DNA of 64,000 nucleotides. Source: Pseudomonas fluorescens (lineage in GTDB: Bacteria; Pseudomonadota; Gammaproteobacteria; Pseudomonadales; Pseudomonadaceae). This document shows, piece by piece, positions 48,534-58,901 of the stretch. The translations under genes were made by a program, and so were the position numbers. The first letter of the stretch is position 1; each line of letters starts with the position of its first letter. The stretch lies in assembly GCF_001307275.1 (NCBI RefSeq), contig NZ_CP012831.1:1860001-1924000 (forward strand). The letters are read 5' to 3'. The notes below the pieces were generated by a model. The model made no database searches, had not been told where the DNA came from, and worked only from the letters and a program-made list of their open reading frames with translations.

Positions 48534-49810
48534 GGCGCTACCCCCTTGCGCGGCGTCACGCCGGTACGGCTGATACGGATCAGGCCACGCGGGCGCCAGA
48601 TCATCATCAACACCATCAGTACGCCGAACAGCAGCACCCGGTATTCGGAGAAGCTGCGCAGCAGCTCCGGTGCCACGGTGAGTACGAATGCCGCGATCAC
48701 CACACCGACCGTCGAGCCCATGCCGCCGAGCACGACGATCGCCAGGATCAGCGCCGATTCGAAGAAGGTGAACGACGAGGGGTTGACGAAGCCTTGGTAA
48801 CTGGCGAAGAACACCCCGGCCAGGCCAGCCGTGGACGCACCAATGGTGAACGCCGAGAGCTTGACCAGTACATGGTTCAGGCCCATGGAGCGGCAGGCGA
48901 TTTCATCCTCGCGCAGGGCTTCCCAGGCACGACCGACCGGCATGCGGGTCAGGCGATGCTTGACGTAGAGCACCAGCAGCACAGTGATGAACAACACGAT
49001 GTAGATGAACAGGAATTTGATGTTGGGGTTGTAGTCGATGCCGAAGAACTCATGGAACGGCACCCCGCCATCCTTCGCCCGCCTGCCGAATTCCAGCCCC
49101 AGGAAAGTCGGTGAAGGAACCGGCATGCCATTCGGCCCACCGGTGAACGACAGCCAGTTGTTGAGCACCAGGCGAATGATCTCGCCAAAGCCCAGGGTCA
49201 CGATGGCCAGGTAGTCACCGTGCATTCGCAACACCGGGAATCCCAATATGCACCCCGCCATCGCCGCCGCGATGGCCGCCAGCGGCAGCACCGTCCAGAA
49301 ACCCAGCCCCAGGTACTGGTAGCCCAGCGCCAGGCCATAGGCGCCGATGGCATAGAACGCCACGTAACCCAGGTCGAGCAACCCGGCCAGGCCGACCACG
49401 ATGTTCAGGCCCAGGCCCAACAGCACATAGATCAGCCCGAGAATGACCACCGTGAGCACGTATTTGTTGGCGAAGAACGGAAACACGATGGCAATCACGA
49501 TCAGTGCCGGGATGATCCAGCGCAGCCGCGATTTGTAGTCCGGCGGCAGCACGTGCACGCCAGAGCCGGTGCTTTCGAAACCCTGGAGAATCTTCAGTCC
49601 CTTGGGGGTTTGCAGGAACAGGCTCAAGGCGAAGCGCCCGATCATCACGATCGCCACCAGCCAGCCGACGCGGGCCGGTTGCAGGTTGAAGCTGTAGCCG
49701 TCGAGCACCACGCCGACAATGGGCCCGAACACGATCAGCGAGATCAAGCCAGCCAGGATCGCGTCGATGACGCTTTGTTTGATATCAAGCGGTTTATTGG
49801 CAGCAGACAT
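48530..49810 (-). CDS. livM: Branched-chain amino acid ABC transporter permease, LivM type
   Basis: A 426-residue permease with about eight to ten membrane segments. The N-terminal part (MSAANKPLDIKQSVIDAILA) has two segments before the core, and then come GLAGLLDLGYVAFYAIGAYG, the EAA-like loop WEALREDEIACRSMGLN and VLGGMGSTVGVVIAAF. The start at 49810 is 2 bases from the livH stop; a longer in-frame start at 50191 lies inside livH and was rejected. Confidence 0.92.
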   Translation of the reverse strand: MSAANKPLDIKQSVIDAILAGLISLIVFGPIVGVVLDGYSFNLQPARVGWLVAIVMIGRFALSLFLQTPKGLKILQGFESTGSGVHVLPPDYKSRLRWIIPALIVIAIVFPFFANKYVLTVVILGLIYVLLGLGLNIVVGLAGLLDLGYVAFYAIGAYGLALGYQYLGLGFWTVLPLAAIAAAMAGCILGFPVLRMHGDYLAIVTLGFGEIIRLVLNNWLSFTGGPNGMPVPSPTFLGLEFGRRAKDGGVPFHEFFGIDYNPNIKFLFIYIVLFITVLLVLYVKHRLTRMPVGRAWEALREDEIACRSMGLNHVLVKLSAFTIGASTAGLAGVFFASYQGFVNPSSFTFFESALILAIVVLGGMGSTVGVVIAAFVLTVAPELLRSFSEYRVLLFGVLMVLMMIWRPRGLIRISRTGVTPRKGVAP

Positions 49811-49812
49811 AC

Positions 49813-50727
<915 letters not shown>

Positions 50728-50832
50728 AACGCAATCTCACGCAGTGAGAACCTGCACACCTTCGGGTGCGCGGTTCTTCTAAGGAAAATACAGATTAACG
50801 TCGGAGCAATGCCAGGCACGACCTGCACGCGC

Positions 50833-50867
50833 CCTTTGGAAACCGGGGTTTGCCCGGTTCCCAAAGG
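50833..50867 (-). promoter_or_regulatory. Stem-loop between livJ and livH
   Basis: CCTTTGGAAACCGGG-gtttg-CCCGGTTCCCAAAGG makes a 15-base stem with one mismatch. No T-run follows, so it likely acts as an mRNA-stability or partial-readthrough element that raises LivJ over the membrane genes. Confidence 0.7.
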
Positions 50868-50891
50868 CGGCGTTGACGGTCGCGTCAGCCC

Positions 50892-52028
50892 TTACTTCTG
50901 TTTTTCCAGCTGGTGGTATTTGCCATCCTTGTCCCACTGGTAGACCACGTAGTCGGAGACTTTCAAGTCGCCCTTGGTGTCCCATTCCTTCTTGCCCATC
51001 ACGGTCTGGACGGGGTTGGCCTTGAGCCACTTGGCCGCGTCTTCGCCTTTATTGGACTTGGCGCCATTGAAACCGGCGGCCAGGGCCTGGACCGAAGCGT
51101 AGGCGTACAGGGTGTAGCCTTCAGGCTCGGTGCCATTCTTGCGGAACTCTTCAACCACGGCCTTGCTGTCTGGCAGCAGGCGTGGGTCGGCGCCGAAGGT
51201 CATGTACACACCATCGACGTATTGCGCGCCGCCGGCGGTGGTGACCAGTTCGTCGGTCACGATGCCGTCGTCGGACATGAACTTCACGTCCTTGAGACCT
51301 TGCTCACGCAACTGGCGAACCAGCGGGCCGGCTTCCGGGTGCAGGCCACCGAAATAGACCACGTCGGCACCGACCGAACGGATCTTGGTGACCACGGCGC
51401 TGAAGTCTTTCTCGCCGCGGGTCAGGCCTTCATACAGCACTTCCTTCACGCCACGCTTGGCCAGTTGTGCCTTGGTGGCATCCGCCAGGCCTTGGCCGTA
51501 GGTGTCCTTGTCGTGCAGCACAGCCACTTTCTTACCCTTGAGCACGTCGACGATGTAGTCACCTGCCACGATGCCCTGCTGGTCGTCACGACCGCACATG
51601 CGGAACATTGCGCTCAGGCCGCGCTCGGTGACCTGTGGGTTGGTGGAGCCCGGGGTGATGGCGATGATGCCGGCTTCGTCGTAGACCTCGGAGGCCGGGA
51701 TGGTATTGGACGAGCAGAAGTGCCCGACCACGCCGATCACCTTGTCCTGGTCGACCAGGCGGTTGGCCACGGCCACGGCCTGCTTGGGTTCGCAGGCGTC
51801 GTCACCCGCGACCAGTACGATTTTCTCGCCGTTGACGCCGCCGGCCTTGTTGATGGCATCGGCTGCCGCCTGGGCACCCTTCATGTACTGCTCGCCGAAT
51901 GCGGCGTTGGCGCCGGTCATCGGCCCCGCCACACCGAATTTCACATCAGCCTGGGCAAACGCAGAAACACCCAGCGCAGCTGCCACTGCGAGGGCCAGGA
52001 AACCTTTCTTGTAAAACGTCTGGGACAT
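50892..52028 (-). CDS. livJ: Branched-chain amino acid ABC transporter binding protein, LivJ type
   Basis: A 378-residue periplasmic protein. Signal peptide ending SAFAQA, mature start DVKFGVAGPMTGANAAFGEQ, then GHFCSSNTIPASEVYDEAGI, LHDKDTYGQGLADATKAQL and FGGLHPEAGPLVRQLREQG. It binds leucine, isoleucine, valine or similar amino acids. ATG 52028 follows GGAGCACCACC. A near-perfect sigma-54 promoter is 63 bases upstream, with a further array of direct repeats. Confidence 0.94.
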   Translation of the reverse strand: MSQTFYKKGFLALAVAAALGVSAFAQADVKFGVAGPMTGANAAFGEQYMKGAQAAADAINKAGGVNGEKIVLVAGDDACEPKQAVAVANRLVDQDKVIGVVGHFCSSNTIPASEVYDEAGIIAITPGSTNPQVTERGLSAMFRMCGRDDQQGIVAGDYIVDVLKGKKVAVLHDKDTYGQGLADATKAQLAKRGVKEVLYEGLTRGEKDFSAVVTKIRSVGADVVYFGGLHPEAGPLVRQLREQGLKDVKFMSDDGIVTDELVTTAGGAQYVDGVYMTFGADPRLLPDSKAVVEEFRKNGTEPEGYTLYAYASVQALAAGFNGAKSNKGEDAAKWLKANPVQTVMGKKEWDTKGDLKVSDYVVYQWDKDGKYHQLEKQK

Positions 52029-52090
52029 GAGGTGGTGCTCCAAGGTTTTTTTTAGTTGGCACTGCGACTTCACTTCACTGAAAAGCTCAG

Positions 52091-52106
52091 AGCAAGGGCC
52101 GTGCCA
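52091..52106 (-). promoter_or_regulatory. Sigma-54 (-24/-12) promoter of livJ
   Basis: On the minus strand TGGCACGGCCCTTGCT is an essentially perfect RpoN site. GG (complement of 52104-52105) and GC (52092-52093) are exactly ten bases apart. The livJ ATG at 52028 is about 63 bases downstream. Confidence 0.88.
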
Positions 52107-52178
52107 TCGGTTTTTTATTCTGAAAAAAGTCGCTGCTTTATTGTTATTTCGACTGTTTCGGGCCCTTTTTCATGGGGC

Positions 52179-52278
52179 GTGCAACCGTCTAAACCGCACA
52201 AGGTGCAACCTTTTATACAAACGGGTAAAACCCTCCATGAGCCATCATTGCAACCATCGCGCGAAACGGCGTGCAACC
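52179..52278. promoter_or_regulatory. Four phased GTGCAACC direct repeats
   Basis: GTGCAACC at 52179, 52203 and 52271 and TTGCAACC at 52248, spaced 24, 45 and 23 bases, so near whole numbers of two helical turns. They lie about 75-175 bases upstream of the sigma-54 promoter, the usual place for enhancer sites of a sigma-54 activator. The regulator is unknown to me. Confidence 0.6.
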
Positions 52279-52398
52279 ACTGTGTAACAACCCACGTCAC
52301 CGAACTGCACACTGTCGGTGCGCGACTGCTACAACCCGCACCATAACAGGCTAGACGCTACGCCGGAAAACGCGGCTTCCAGCAACAACTTTCAACAC

Positions 52399-53682
52399 TC
52401 AAATGACGATCCGCAGGCACTGGCCCGCGTGATACAGCGAAAAGCCCGCCTCATACAGGCAACTGCGCAGCCCCACCCCGGCCAGTGGCTGCATGGGGGC
52501 GAACGGGATCGGCAGGGCCTGGGTATTGCCGTGACACAGGTAATCGGCGAACGCCTTGCCGACCACCGTACCGGTGGTCACGCCTCGGCCGTTGTAGCCG
52601 GTCACGGCTACCAGCCCGGGAGCGGGTTCGAACAGGCGCATCAAGTGATCGGGAGTGAAGGCGATGCAACCGGTCCAGGTGCACTCCCACTCCACCGGCT
52701 TGAGATAAGGGAAGTAGTGTTGCTGCACCCGGTCGGCCCAGGCCTTGAGGAACCAGGTCGGCTTGCGGTTGCCGTTGCCCAGGCTGCCCAGCAGCAAACG
52801 ACCGTCCTTGTCCCGGCGGATGCTGCTCAGCACCTGGCGGGTATCCCACGAGCCCTGCCCGCCCGGCAGAATGCGTTGGGCGGCCTCGTCGGTCAGCGGG
52901 ACGGACGCGACCTGATAGTAATACCCCGGGAAGAAATTGCGCCGCAGCTCGGTCCAGTCACCCTCGGTATAGGCATTGGAGGCAATCACCACCTGCTCGG
53001 CCAATACCGAACCCTGGGCGGTCTGCACCGACCAGCGCTGGCCTTGACGTTCCAGGCGCGTCACCGGCGAATGGTCGAACAACTGGCCACCCAGGTCCGT
53101 GGCGGCCTTGGCCAGCCCGCTGGTGTAGGCCATCGGATTGAGCGTGCCGGCGCGGCGGTCGAGCAAGGCCGCGGCGATTTTCGAGGTGCCGGTGGCCTCG
53201 GCACAGGCCTGGCCGGTGAGCAATTCCACCGGGGCGCCACGACGCTTCCATTGAGCTTCGCGACTGCGCAGGTCGGCTTCGCCCCGGGCGTTGTGGGCCA
53301 TGTGCAAGGTGCCTTCGCGGCGCAACTGGCAATCGATGTTGTATTTATCGATGAGGCTGAACACCAGGGCCGGCGCGCCCCCCAGCATGCGGTTGAGCTG
53401 GCTGCCCACCGCCTCGCCGAATCCGGCCTCAATGTCATCCGGCGGGATCCATAGCCCGGCGTTCACCAGGCCGACGTTGCGCCCCGATCCGCCATGCCCG
53501 GCCCGATGGGCTTCCAGCACGGCCACGCGCTTGCCTTGTTCGAGCAAGTGCACCGCCGCCGACAGCCCGGTGAACCCTGCGCCGATCACACAGACATCCA
53601 CCGTGATTTCGCCGGTGAGGGCAGTGTTTTCAGGCCTTTGCGGCGTCAGTTTTTCCCACAGACATTCTTCGCGTAACGGCAT
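52399..53682 (-). CDS. amaA: FAD-dependent oxidoreductase, AmaA/L-pipecolate oxidase type
   Basis: A 427-residue DAO-family flavoprotein: dinucleotide motif VCVIGAGFTGLSAAVHLLEQG (20-residue core), GSGRNVGLVNAG, and a C-terminal GLVAVTGYNGRGVTTGTVVG that closes the FAD site. The neighbouring amaB-type dehydrogenase supports L-pipecolate oxidase, the step before piperideine-6-carboxylate in D-lysine catabolism of P. putida. ATG 53682 has GGAG upstream; an in-frame longer start at 53814 would translate REP sequence. Confidence 0.82.
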   Translation of the reverse strand: MPLREECLWEKLTPQRPENTALTGEITVDVCVIGAGFTGLSAAVHLLEQGKRVAVLEAHRAGHGGSGRNVGLVNAGLWIPPDDIEAGFGEAVGSQLNRMLGGAPALVFSLIDKYNIDCQLRREGTLHMAHNARGEADLRSREAQWKRRGAPVELLTGQACAEATGTSKIAAALLDRRAGTLNPMAYTSGLAKAATDLGGQLFDHSPVTRLERQGQRWSVQTAQGSVLAEQVVIASNAYTEGDWTELRRNFFPGYYYQVASVPLTDEAAQRILPGGQGSWDTRQVLSSIRRDKDGRLLLGSLGNGNRKPTWFLKAWADRVQQHYFPYLKPVEWECTWTGCIAFTPDHLMRLFEPAPGLVAVTGYNGRGVTTGTVVGKAFADYLCHGNTQALPIPFAPMQPLAGVGLRSCLYEAGFSLYHAGQCLRIVI

Positions 53683-53724
53683 TGCCAGACTCCGAAAAAG
53701 AAACCCAACCATCACACTGTTCAG

Positions 53725-53814
53725 TGTGGGAGCGAGCTTGCTCGCCATAGCGGCGGCACATTCAATGACTGTGCGACTGACAGACTGCCATCGCGAGCAA
53801 GCTCGCTCCCACAA
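53725..53814. repeat. REPIN (inverted REP pair)
   Basis: Inverted REP copies between amaA and amaB; one copy has CTCGCCATAG in place of CTCGCGATAG. Confidence 0.87.
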
Positions 53815-53842
53815 AGGATCTCCACGAATTGAAGATCCGGCC

Positions 53843-55333
53843 TCAGTCGAAGGTAATCCCCTGGGCCAACGGCAACTCCAGCGAGTAGTTCACGGTGTTG
53901 GTCTGGCGACGCATGTAGCCGCGCCAGGCATCGGAGCCGGATTCGCGACCGCCGCCGGTTTCTTTTTCGCCACCGAATGCACCGCCGATTTCCGCGCCGC
54001 TCGGGCCGATGTTGACGTTGGCGATGCCGCAGTCGCTGCCCACGGCCGACATGAACTGCTCGGCTTCACGCACGTCGGTGGTGAAGATGCAGGACGACAG
54101 GCCCTGGGGCACGGCATTGTTCAGGTGCAGGGCCTCGGCGAAGTCCTTGTAGCCGACCACGTACAGGATCGGTGCGAAGGTCTCGTGGCGCACCACATCA
54201 CTCTGCTCGGGCATCTCGACGATGGCCGGCGAGACGTAATAGGCATTCGGGAACTGGTCTTCGAGCTGGCGCTTGCCACCAAACACGCGCCCGCCTTCGC
54301 TCAGGGCCTGCTCCAGCGCGTCCTGCATGCCGTCGAAGCTGTGCTTGTCGATCAGTGGCCCGACCAGGTTGCCTTCCAGCGGATGGCCGATGCGCACTTT
54401 CGAATAGGCGGCCTTGAGGCGGGTGACGATTTCTTCCTTCACCGACTCGTGGGCGATCAGCCGGCGCAGGGTGGTGCAACGCTGGCCGGCGGTGCCGACG
54501 GCGCTGAACAGGATGGCGCGCACGGCCATGTCCAGGTCAGCGCTCGGCGCCAGGATCATGGCGTTGTTACCGCCCAGTTCGAGGATGCTGCGGGCGAAAC
54601 GCGCGGCGACTTTCGGCGCCACCTCACGGCCCATGCGGGTGCTGCCGGTGGCGCTGATCAAGGCCACGCGCGGGTCGTCCACCAGGGCTTCACCGGCATC
54701 GCGACCGCCGATGATCACCTGGCTCAGGTACGGTGGTGCGTCGTTGAAGTTCTTCAGCACGCGTTCGAACAGCGCCTGGCACGCCAGGGCGGTGAGCGGG
54801 GTCTTTTCCGAGGGTTTCCAGATCACCGAGTTGCCACAGACCAGGGCCAGCGTGGTGTTCCAGGCCCAGACCGCGACGGGGAAGTTGAAGGCACTGATCA
54901 CCCCGACCACACCCAGTGGATGCCAGGATTCACGCATGTGGTGGCCCGGACGCTCGGAGGCGATGGTCAGGCCGTACAGCTGGCGGGACAGGCCGACGGC
55001 GAAGTCGCAGATGTCGATCATCTCTTGCACTTCACCCAGGCCTTCCTGAGTGATCTTGCCGGCTTCCCACGACACCAGCTCGCCGAGGTCGGCCTTGTAT
55101 TCGCGCAACAGGTCGCCGAATTGACGCACCAGCTCGCCGCGACGCGGGGCCGGCACCTGGCGCCACAGGTCGAAGGCGTGTTCGGCACGGCTGACCTGCT
55201 GCTCGACTTCAGCGGCGCCTTCCCAGTTCACGGCGCCGATGCGGCTGCCATCGATAGGCGAATGCACCGGCTGTGTGCCGCCCTGGTACAAGGCCGGATT
55301 GACGCCCAGACGATCAAGCAATGCAGCAACCAT
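53843..55333 (-). CDS. amaB: Aldehyde dehydrogenase, AmaB (piperideine-6-carboxylate/aminoadipate semialdehyde DH)
   Basis: A 496-residue ALDH of the ALDH7 (antiquitin) type: VVGVISAFNFPVAVWAWNTT, GNSVIWKPSEKTPLTALACQ, ELGGNNAMI with catalytic Glu, and QRCTTLRRLI with the catalytic Cys. It oxidises 2-aminoadipate semialdehyde, in equilibrium with piperideine-6-carboxylate, to 2-aminoadipate in D-lysine/pipecolate breakdown. It is upstream of amaA on the same strand and divergent from a LysR regulator. A perfect hairpin lies in its leader. Confidence 0.91.
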   Translation of the reverse strand: MVAALLDRLGVNPALYQGGTQPVHSPIDGSRIGAVNWEGAAEVEQQVSRAEHAFDLWRQVPAPRRGELVRQFGDLLREYKADLGELVSWEAGKITQEGLGEVQEMIDICDFAVGLSRQLYGLTIASERPGHHMRESWHPLGVVGVISAFNFPVAVWAWNTTLALVCGNSVIWKPSEKTPLTALACQALFERVLKNFNDAPPYLSQVIIGGRDAGEALVDDPRVALISATGSTRMGREVAPKVAARFARSILELGGNNAMILAPSADLDMAVRAILFSAVGTAGQRCTTLRRLIAHESVKEEIVTRLKAAYSKVRIGHPLEGNLVGPLIDKHSFDGMQDALEQALSEGGRVFGGKRQLEDQFPNAYYVSPAIVEMPEQSDVVRHETFAPILYVVGYKDFAEALHLNNAVPQGLSSCIFTTDVREAEQFMSAVGSDCGIANVNIGPSGAEIGGAFGGEKETGGGRESGSDAWRGYMRRQTNTVNYSLELPLAQGITFD

Positions 55334-55367
55334 GGGGTAACTCCTCTAAACGAGCGATAAAAGATTG

Positions 55368-55390
55368 GCGGACGGACCATCGCCGTCCGC
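55368..55390 (-). promoter_or_regulatory. Perfect palindrome in amaB leader
   Basis: GCGGACGG-accatcg-CCGTCCGC. It lies 35 bases before the amaB start and could be an operator or an RNA hairpin. Confidence 0.5.
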
Positions 55391-55513
55391 TCAGGCCTCT
55401 AGTTTTAGCTGGCCCGAGTCTTGCCAACAAACGACCATTAAGCGAGATATCATTCCGTTTATTCATGCTGCCCCTGACTCGATTTATAGAGCAACAAGAA
55501 AAAGGCCCTCGTC

Positions 55514-56422
55514 ATGCTCAACAAGCGCTATTTACCGTCGATTACCGCACTCCAGTGCTTCGAAGCCGTGACTCGCCACCTGAGCTTTACCCGTGCCGCC
55601 GAAGAACTCCATCTGACCCAGAGCGCCGTCAGCAAACAGGTCGCCCAGCTCGAGGAACTGTTGCAGCACCTGCTGTTTCGGCGTGTGCGCCGCCGCTTGC
55701 AACTGACACCGGCCGGGGAGTTGTACTTGGGGGAAGTGCGAAAAATCCTTACCCAGGTGGAGATGTCCACCCACTACCTGCGCTCCTACGGTGGCGATAC
55801 CGAAGTGCTGCGTGTTTCCACGCCTCCGACCTTCGGTGCCCGCTGGCTGGTGCCCCGCCTGAAGGGCTGGCGGTTGCGTCATCCGAAAATTCATCTGGAC
55901 CTGCGCAGCGAGCAGGAAGCCGACGACTTGCAGCAGGGGCGCAGCGACCTGGCGTTCTACTTCGGCCAGGGTTCACGCCCTGGCACCGAATCCCGGAGAC
56001 TGTTCGACGAAGAGCTGGTGCCGGTCTGCGCGCCCGGCAGCCTGCCTGAGCAGGCCTTCACCGACCCGACCCAACTGGCCGAGCTGGTGCTGCTGCAAAA
56101 CGCCTCGCGGCCCCAGGCCTGGCATGACTGGTTCGACAGCCAGGGCTACCACACCGAACACAGCTACCACGGGCCGCGTTTCGAAACCTTCTACATGTGC
56201 ATCCGGGCCGCCCAGGTCGGCTGCGGCGTCGCCCTGCTGCCGCGGTTTCTGGTGGAAGAAGAACTGGCCGACGGCAAACTGGTCATCCCCTGGCAGCATG
56301 CGATGCCGAGCACCGATGCTTACTACCTGGCCTACCCGGAACATTCGGCGGAAGTGCCCAAGGTGCGGCTTTTCGTGGAATGGATGCTGGAACAGCTCGA
56401 TAGCCCGGGTACGCCGCAATAA
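55514..56422 (+). CDS. LysR-family regulator
   Basis: A 302-residue LysR regulator: winged helix with [20 protein letters not shown] and [17 protein letters not shown], then a substrate-binding domain ([20 protein letters not shown]). It is divergent from amaB with a 180-base shared region, so it is the likely regulator of amaBA. GcvA-like group. The inducer is inferred to be a lysine-pathway intermediate. Confidence 0.87.
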   Translation: MLNKRYLPSITALQCFEAVTRHLSFTRAAEELHLTQSAVSKQVAQLEELLQHLLFRRVRRRLQLTPAGELYLGEVRKILTQVEMSTHYLRSYGGDTEVLRVSTPPTFGARWLVPRLKGWRLRHPKIHLDLRSEQEADDLQQGRSDLAFYFGQGSRPGTESRRLFDEELVPVCAPGSLPEQAFTDPTQLAELVLLQNASRPQAWHDWFDSQGYHTEHSYHGPRFETFYMCIRAAQVGCGVALLPRFLVEEELADGKLVIPWQHAMPSTDAYYLAYPEHSAEVPKVRLFVEWMLEQLDSPGTPQ

Positions 56423-56441
56423 CAGCAACCACCACCAAACC

Positions 56442-56536
56442 CTGTGGCGAGGGAGCTTGCTCCCGCTGGGGCGCGAAGCGGCCCTTTTCCATGCGGGCGC
56501 TGCGCACCCGAGCGGGAGCAAGCTCCCTCGCCACAG
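56442..56536. repeat. Long GAGGGA-type inverted repeat
   Basis: CTGTGGCGAGGGAGCTTGCT with CCCGCTGGG on the left, and CCCGAGCGGGAGCAAGCTCC with CTCGCCACAG on the right, around a GC-rich inner hairpin. Lies between lysR and pncB. The same element recurs at 61013. Confidence 0.82.
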
Positions 56537-56670
56537 AAAGATACCTTGCCAGAGAAGAGTCGGTGACCAAAAATCACTGGCAATCCCCACCCAGGTTATG
56601 CGCCACTAACCCCCTCACCCCAAACCGCCGCACCCCGCTGCCCGCCGCAGCGGCCTGTCAGGAGAACCCT

Positions 56671-57876
56671 ATGAGCGAGAGCGTATTTGCCGATCGTATC
56701 GTGCAGAACCTGCTCGACACCGACTTCTACAAACTGACGATGATGCAGGCGGTGCTGCACAACTACCCCAACGTCGAAGTCGAGTGGGAGTTTCGTTGCC
56801 GCAACAGCGAAGATCTGCGTCCGTACCTGGCGGAGATCCGCTTCCAGATCGAGCGCCTGGCGGAGCTGAGCCTGAGTGCCGACCAGTTGGGTTTCCTGGA
56901 ACGTATCAGCTTTCTCAAGCCGGACTTCCTGCGGTTCCTGGGCCTGTTTCGCTTCAACCTGCGCTACGTCCACACCGGCATCGACAATGGCGAACTGTTC
57001 ATCCGCCTGCGCGGGCCCTGGTTGCACGTGATTCTGTTCGAAGTGCCGCTGCTGGCCATTGTCAGCGAAGTGCGCAATCGCTATCGCTACCGTGAAATCG
57101 TCCTGGAGCAGGCCCGCGAGCAGCTGTATCGCAAGTTCGACTGGCTGAGCGCCAACGCCAGCGCCGAGGAGCTGTCCGAACTGCAGGTCGCGGATTTCGG
57201 CACCCGGCGGCGGTTTTCCTTCCGCGTCCAGGAAGAAGTGGTCAACGTGCTCAAGCATGATTTCCCCGGGCGTTTCGTCGGCACCAGTAACGTGCACCTG
57301 TCCCGGGAGCTGGACATGAAACCCCTGGGCACCATGGCCCATGAGTGGATCATGGCCCACCAGCAATTGGGTCCGCGACTGATCGACAGCCAGATCGCCG
57401 CCCTCGATTGCTGGGTGCGCGAGTACCGGGGCCTGCTGGGGATCGCCCTGACCGACTGCATCACCATGGATGCGTTCCTCAAGGATTTCGATCTGTTCTT
57501 CGCCAAGCTGTTCGACGGTTTGCGCCATGACTCCGGCGACCCGGTGATCTGGGCCGAAAAAGCCATTGCCCACTACCACAAGCTCGGCATCGACCCGATG
57601 AGCAAGACCCTGGTGTTCTCCGATAGCCTAACACTGCCCAAATGCCTGGAGATTTTTCGGGCATTGCGTGGTCGCATCAATGTCAGCTTCGGTATTGGCA
57701 CCAACCTGACCTGCGACATTCCGGGTGTCGAGCCCATGAGCATCGTGCTTAAAATGATCAGCTGTGACGGGCAACCCGTGGCCAAGATTTCAGACGAGCC
57801 CGGCAAGACCCACTGCAAGGACCCGAATTTCGTCGCCTACATGCGACACGTTTTCCAAGTACCTGCCGCCCTTTGA
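56671..57876 (+). CDS. pncB: Nicotinate phosphoribosyltransferase
   Basis: A 401-residue NAPRTase: [20 protein letters not shown] at the start, [16 protein letters not shown] (active-site HxFG-type region as GTRRR), [13 protein letters not shown] and [20 protein letters not shown] for PRPP. It makes nicotinate mononucleotide in NAD salvage. ATG 56671 follows CAGGAGAACCCT; an in-frame start at 56491 would translate repeat sequence. nadE follows 23 bases after its stop, so both are in one operon. Confidence 0.95.
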   Translation: MSESVFADRIVQNLLDTDFYKLTMMQAVLHNYPNVEVEWEFRCRNSEDLRPYLAEIRFQIERLAELSLSADQLGFLERISFLKPDFLRFLGLFRFNLRYVHTGIDNGELFIRLRGPWLHVILFEVPLLAIVSEVRNRYRYREIVLEQAREQLYRKFDWLSANASAEELSELQVADFGTRRRFSFRVQEEVVNVLKHDFPGRFVGTSNVHLSRELDMKPLGTMAHEWIMAHQQLGPRLIDSQIAALDCWVREYRGLLGIALTDCITMDAFLKDFDLFFAKLFDGLRHDSGDPVIWAEKAIAHYHKLGIDPMSKTLVFSDSLTLPKCLEIFRALRGRINVSFGIGTNLTCDIPGVEPMSIVLKMISCDGQPVAKISDEPGKTHCKDPNFVAYMRHVFQVPAAL

Positions 57877-57899
57877 TACATCAAGCAAGGAGTGAATTC

Positions 57900-58727
57900 A
57901 TGCAAGCCGTACAGCGTGAGATTGCTGAACAGCTCAAGGTCCAGCCACCGTTCGCCCATGACGCCGACCTCAAGGCCGAAATCGCCCGGCGAGTGAGCTT
58001 TATCCAGGATTGCCTGGTCAATTCCGGGCTCAAGTCCCTCGTGCTGGGCATCAGCGGTGGCGTCGACTCGTTGACCGCCGGGCTGCTGGCCCAACGTGCC
58101 ATGCGCGAACTGCGGGAGAAAACCGGCAACGCGGCCTATAAGTTCATCGCCGTGCGCCTGCCCTACGAAACCCAGTTCGACGAGCATGAAGCACAGGCCT
58201 GTGTGGACTTCATCGATCCCGACGAGCGCCATACCGTCAATATTGGCCCGGCGGTCAAGGCCTTGGCTGAGCAAGTCGCCGCGTTCGAAGGCAAGGCGGC
58301 GGTCTCGCGGGACTTCGTGCTGGGCAACACCAAGGCGCGGATGCGCATGGTGGCGCAATACACCATCGCCGGGGCCGAGCAGGGCCTGGTGATCGGCACT
58401 GACCATGCGGCCGAAGCGGTCATGGGGTTCTTCACCAAGTTCGGTGACGGTGCCTGCGACCTGGCGCCGTTGAGCGGCCTGGTGAAAAACCAGGTCCGGG
58501 CCATCGCCCGTGACTTTGGCGCGCCGGAATCGCTGGTGGAAAAAGTCCCCACCGCCGATCTTGAAGACCTGTCGCCCGGCAAGCCGGATGAAGCCTCCCA
58601 CGGCGTGACCTACGCCGAGATCGATGCGTTCCTGCACGGCCAGCCGATTCGCGAAGAGGCGGCCAGGATCATTTGCGACACCTACCGCAAGACCGAGCAC
58701 AAGCGGGTGATGCCCTACGCCCCGTGA
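57900..58727 (+). CDS. nadE: NAD+ synthetase, ammonia-dependent
   Basis: A 275-residue NadE with the PP-loop [20 protein letters not shown] near residues 41-60, [36 protein letters not shown] and late [18 protein letters not shown]. It amidates deamido-NAD to NAD with ammonia; no glutaminase domain is present. ATG 57900 follows AAGGAG. Confidence 0.96.
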   Translation: MQAVQREIAEQLKVQPPFAHDADLKAEIARRVSFIQDCLVNSGLKSLVLGISGGVDSLTAGLLAQRAMRELREKTGNAAYKFIAVRLPYETQFDEHEAQACVDFIDPDERHTVNIGPAVKALAEQVAAFEGKAAVSRDFVLGNTKARMRMVAQYTIAGAEQGLVIGTDHAAEAVMGFFTKFGDGACDLAPLSGLVKNQVRAIARDFGAPESLVEKVPTADLEDLSPGKPDEASHGVTYAEIDAFLHGQPIREEAARIICDTYRKTEHKRVMPYAP

Positions 58728-58746
58728 CCGGCAATCTCTGTGGGCT

Positions 58747-58840
58747 CTGTGGGAGCGAGCTTGCTCGCGATAGCGGTGGGTCAGTTTGCATTGATGTTGG
58801 ATGTGCTGCCGTCATCGCGAGCGAGCTCGCTCCCACAAGG
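58747..58840. repeat. REPIN (inverted REP pair)
   Basis: Inverted REP copies after nadE; the right-hand core has GCGAGCGAGCTCGCTCCCAC, one base away from the usual form. Confidence 0.86.
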
Positions 58841-58856
58841 AGCGGTTGCCTGGCAT

Positions 58857-58887
58857 AAAAAAGCGCCCTGCATGGGGCGCTTTTTTT
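58857..58887. terminator. Bidirectional rho-independent terminator
   Basis: AAAAAAGCGCCC-tgcat-GGGGCGCTTTTTTT between convergent nadE and azurin. The A and T runs on both sides allow termination either way. Confidence 0.9.
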
Positions 58888-58901
58888 GTACCTGAAATTG
58901 A

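Larger units (their letters stand above)
52029..52398. other. Control region of livJ
   Basis: The 370 bases hold the sigma-54 promoter at 52091-52106, four GTGCAACC-type repeats at 52179-52278 and an AT-rich stretch (52110-52150) between them. No coding sequence seen. Confidence 0.65.

Noticed and set aside
55411..55427. Sigma-54-like site upstream of amaB (TTGGCAAGACTCGGGCC on the minus strand)
   Set aside because: The -24 part and the ten-base spacing fit, but the -12 part (GGGCC) lacks TTGC.
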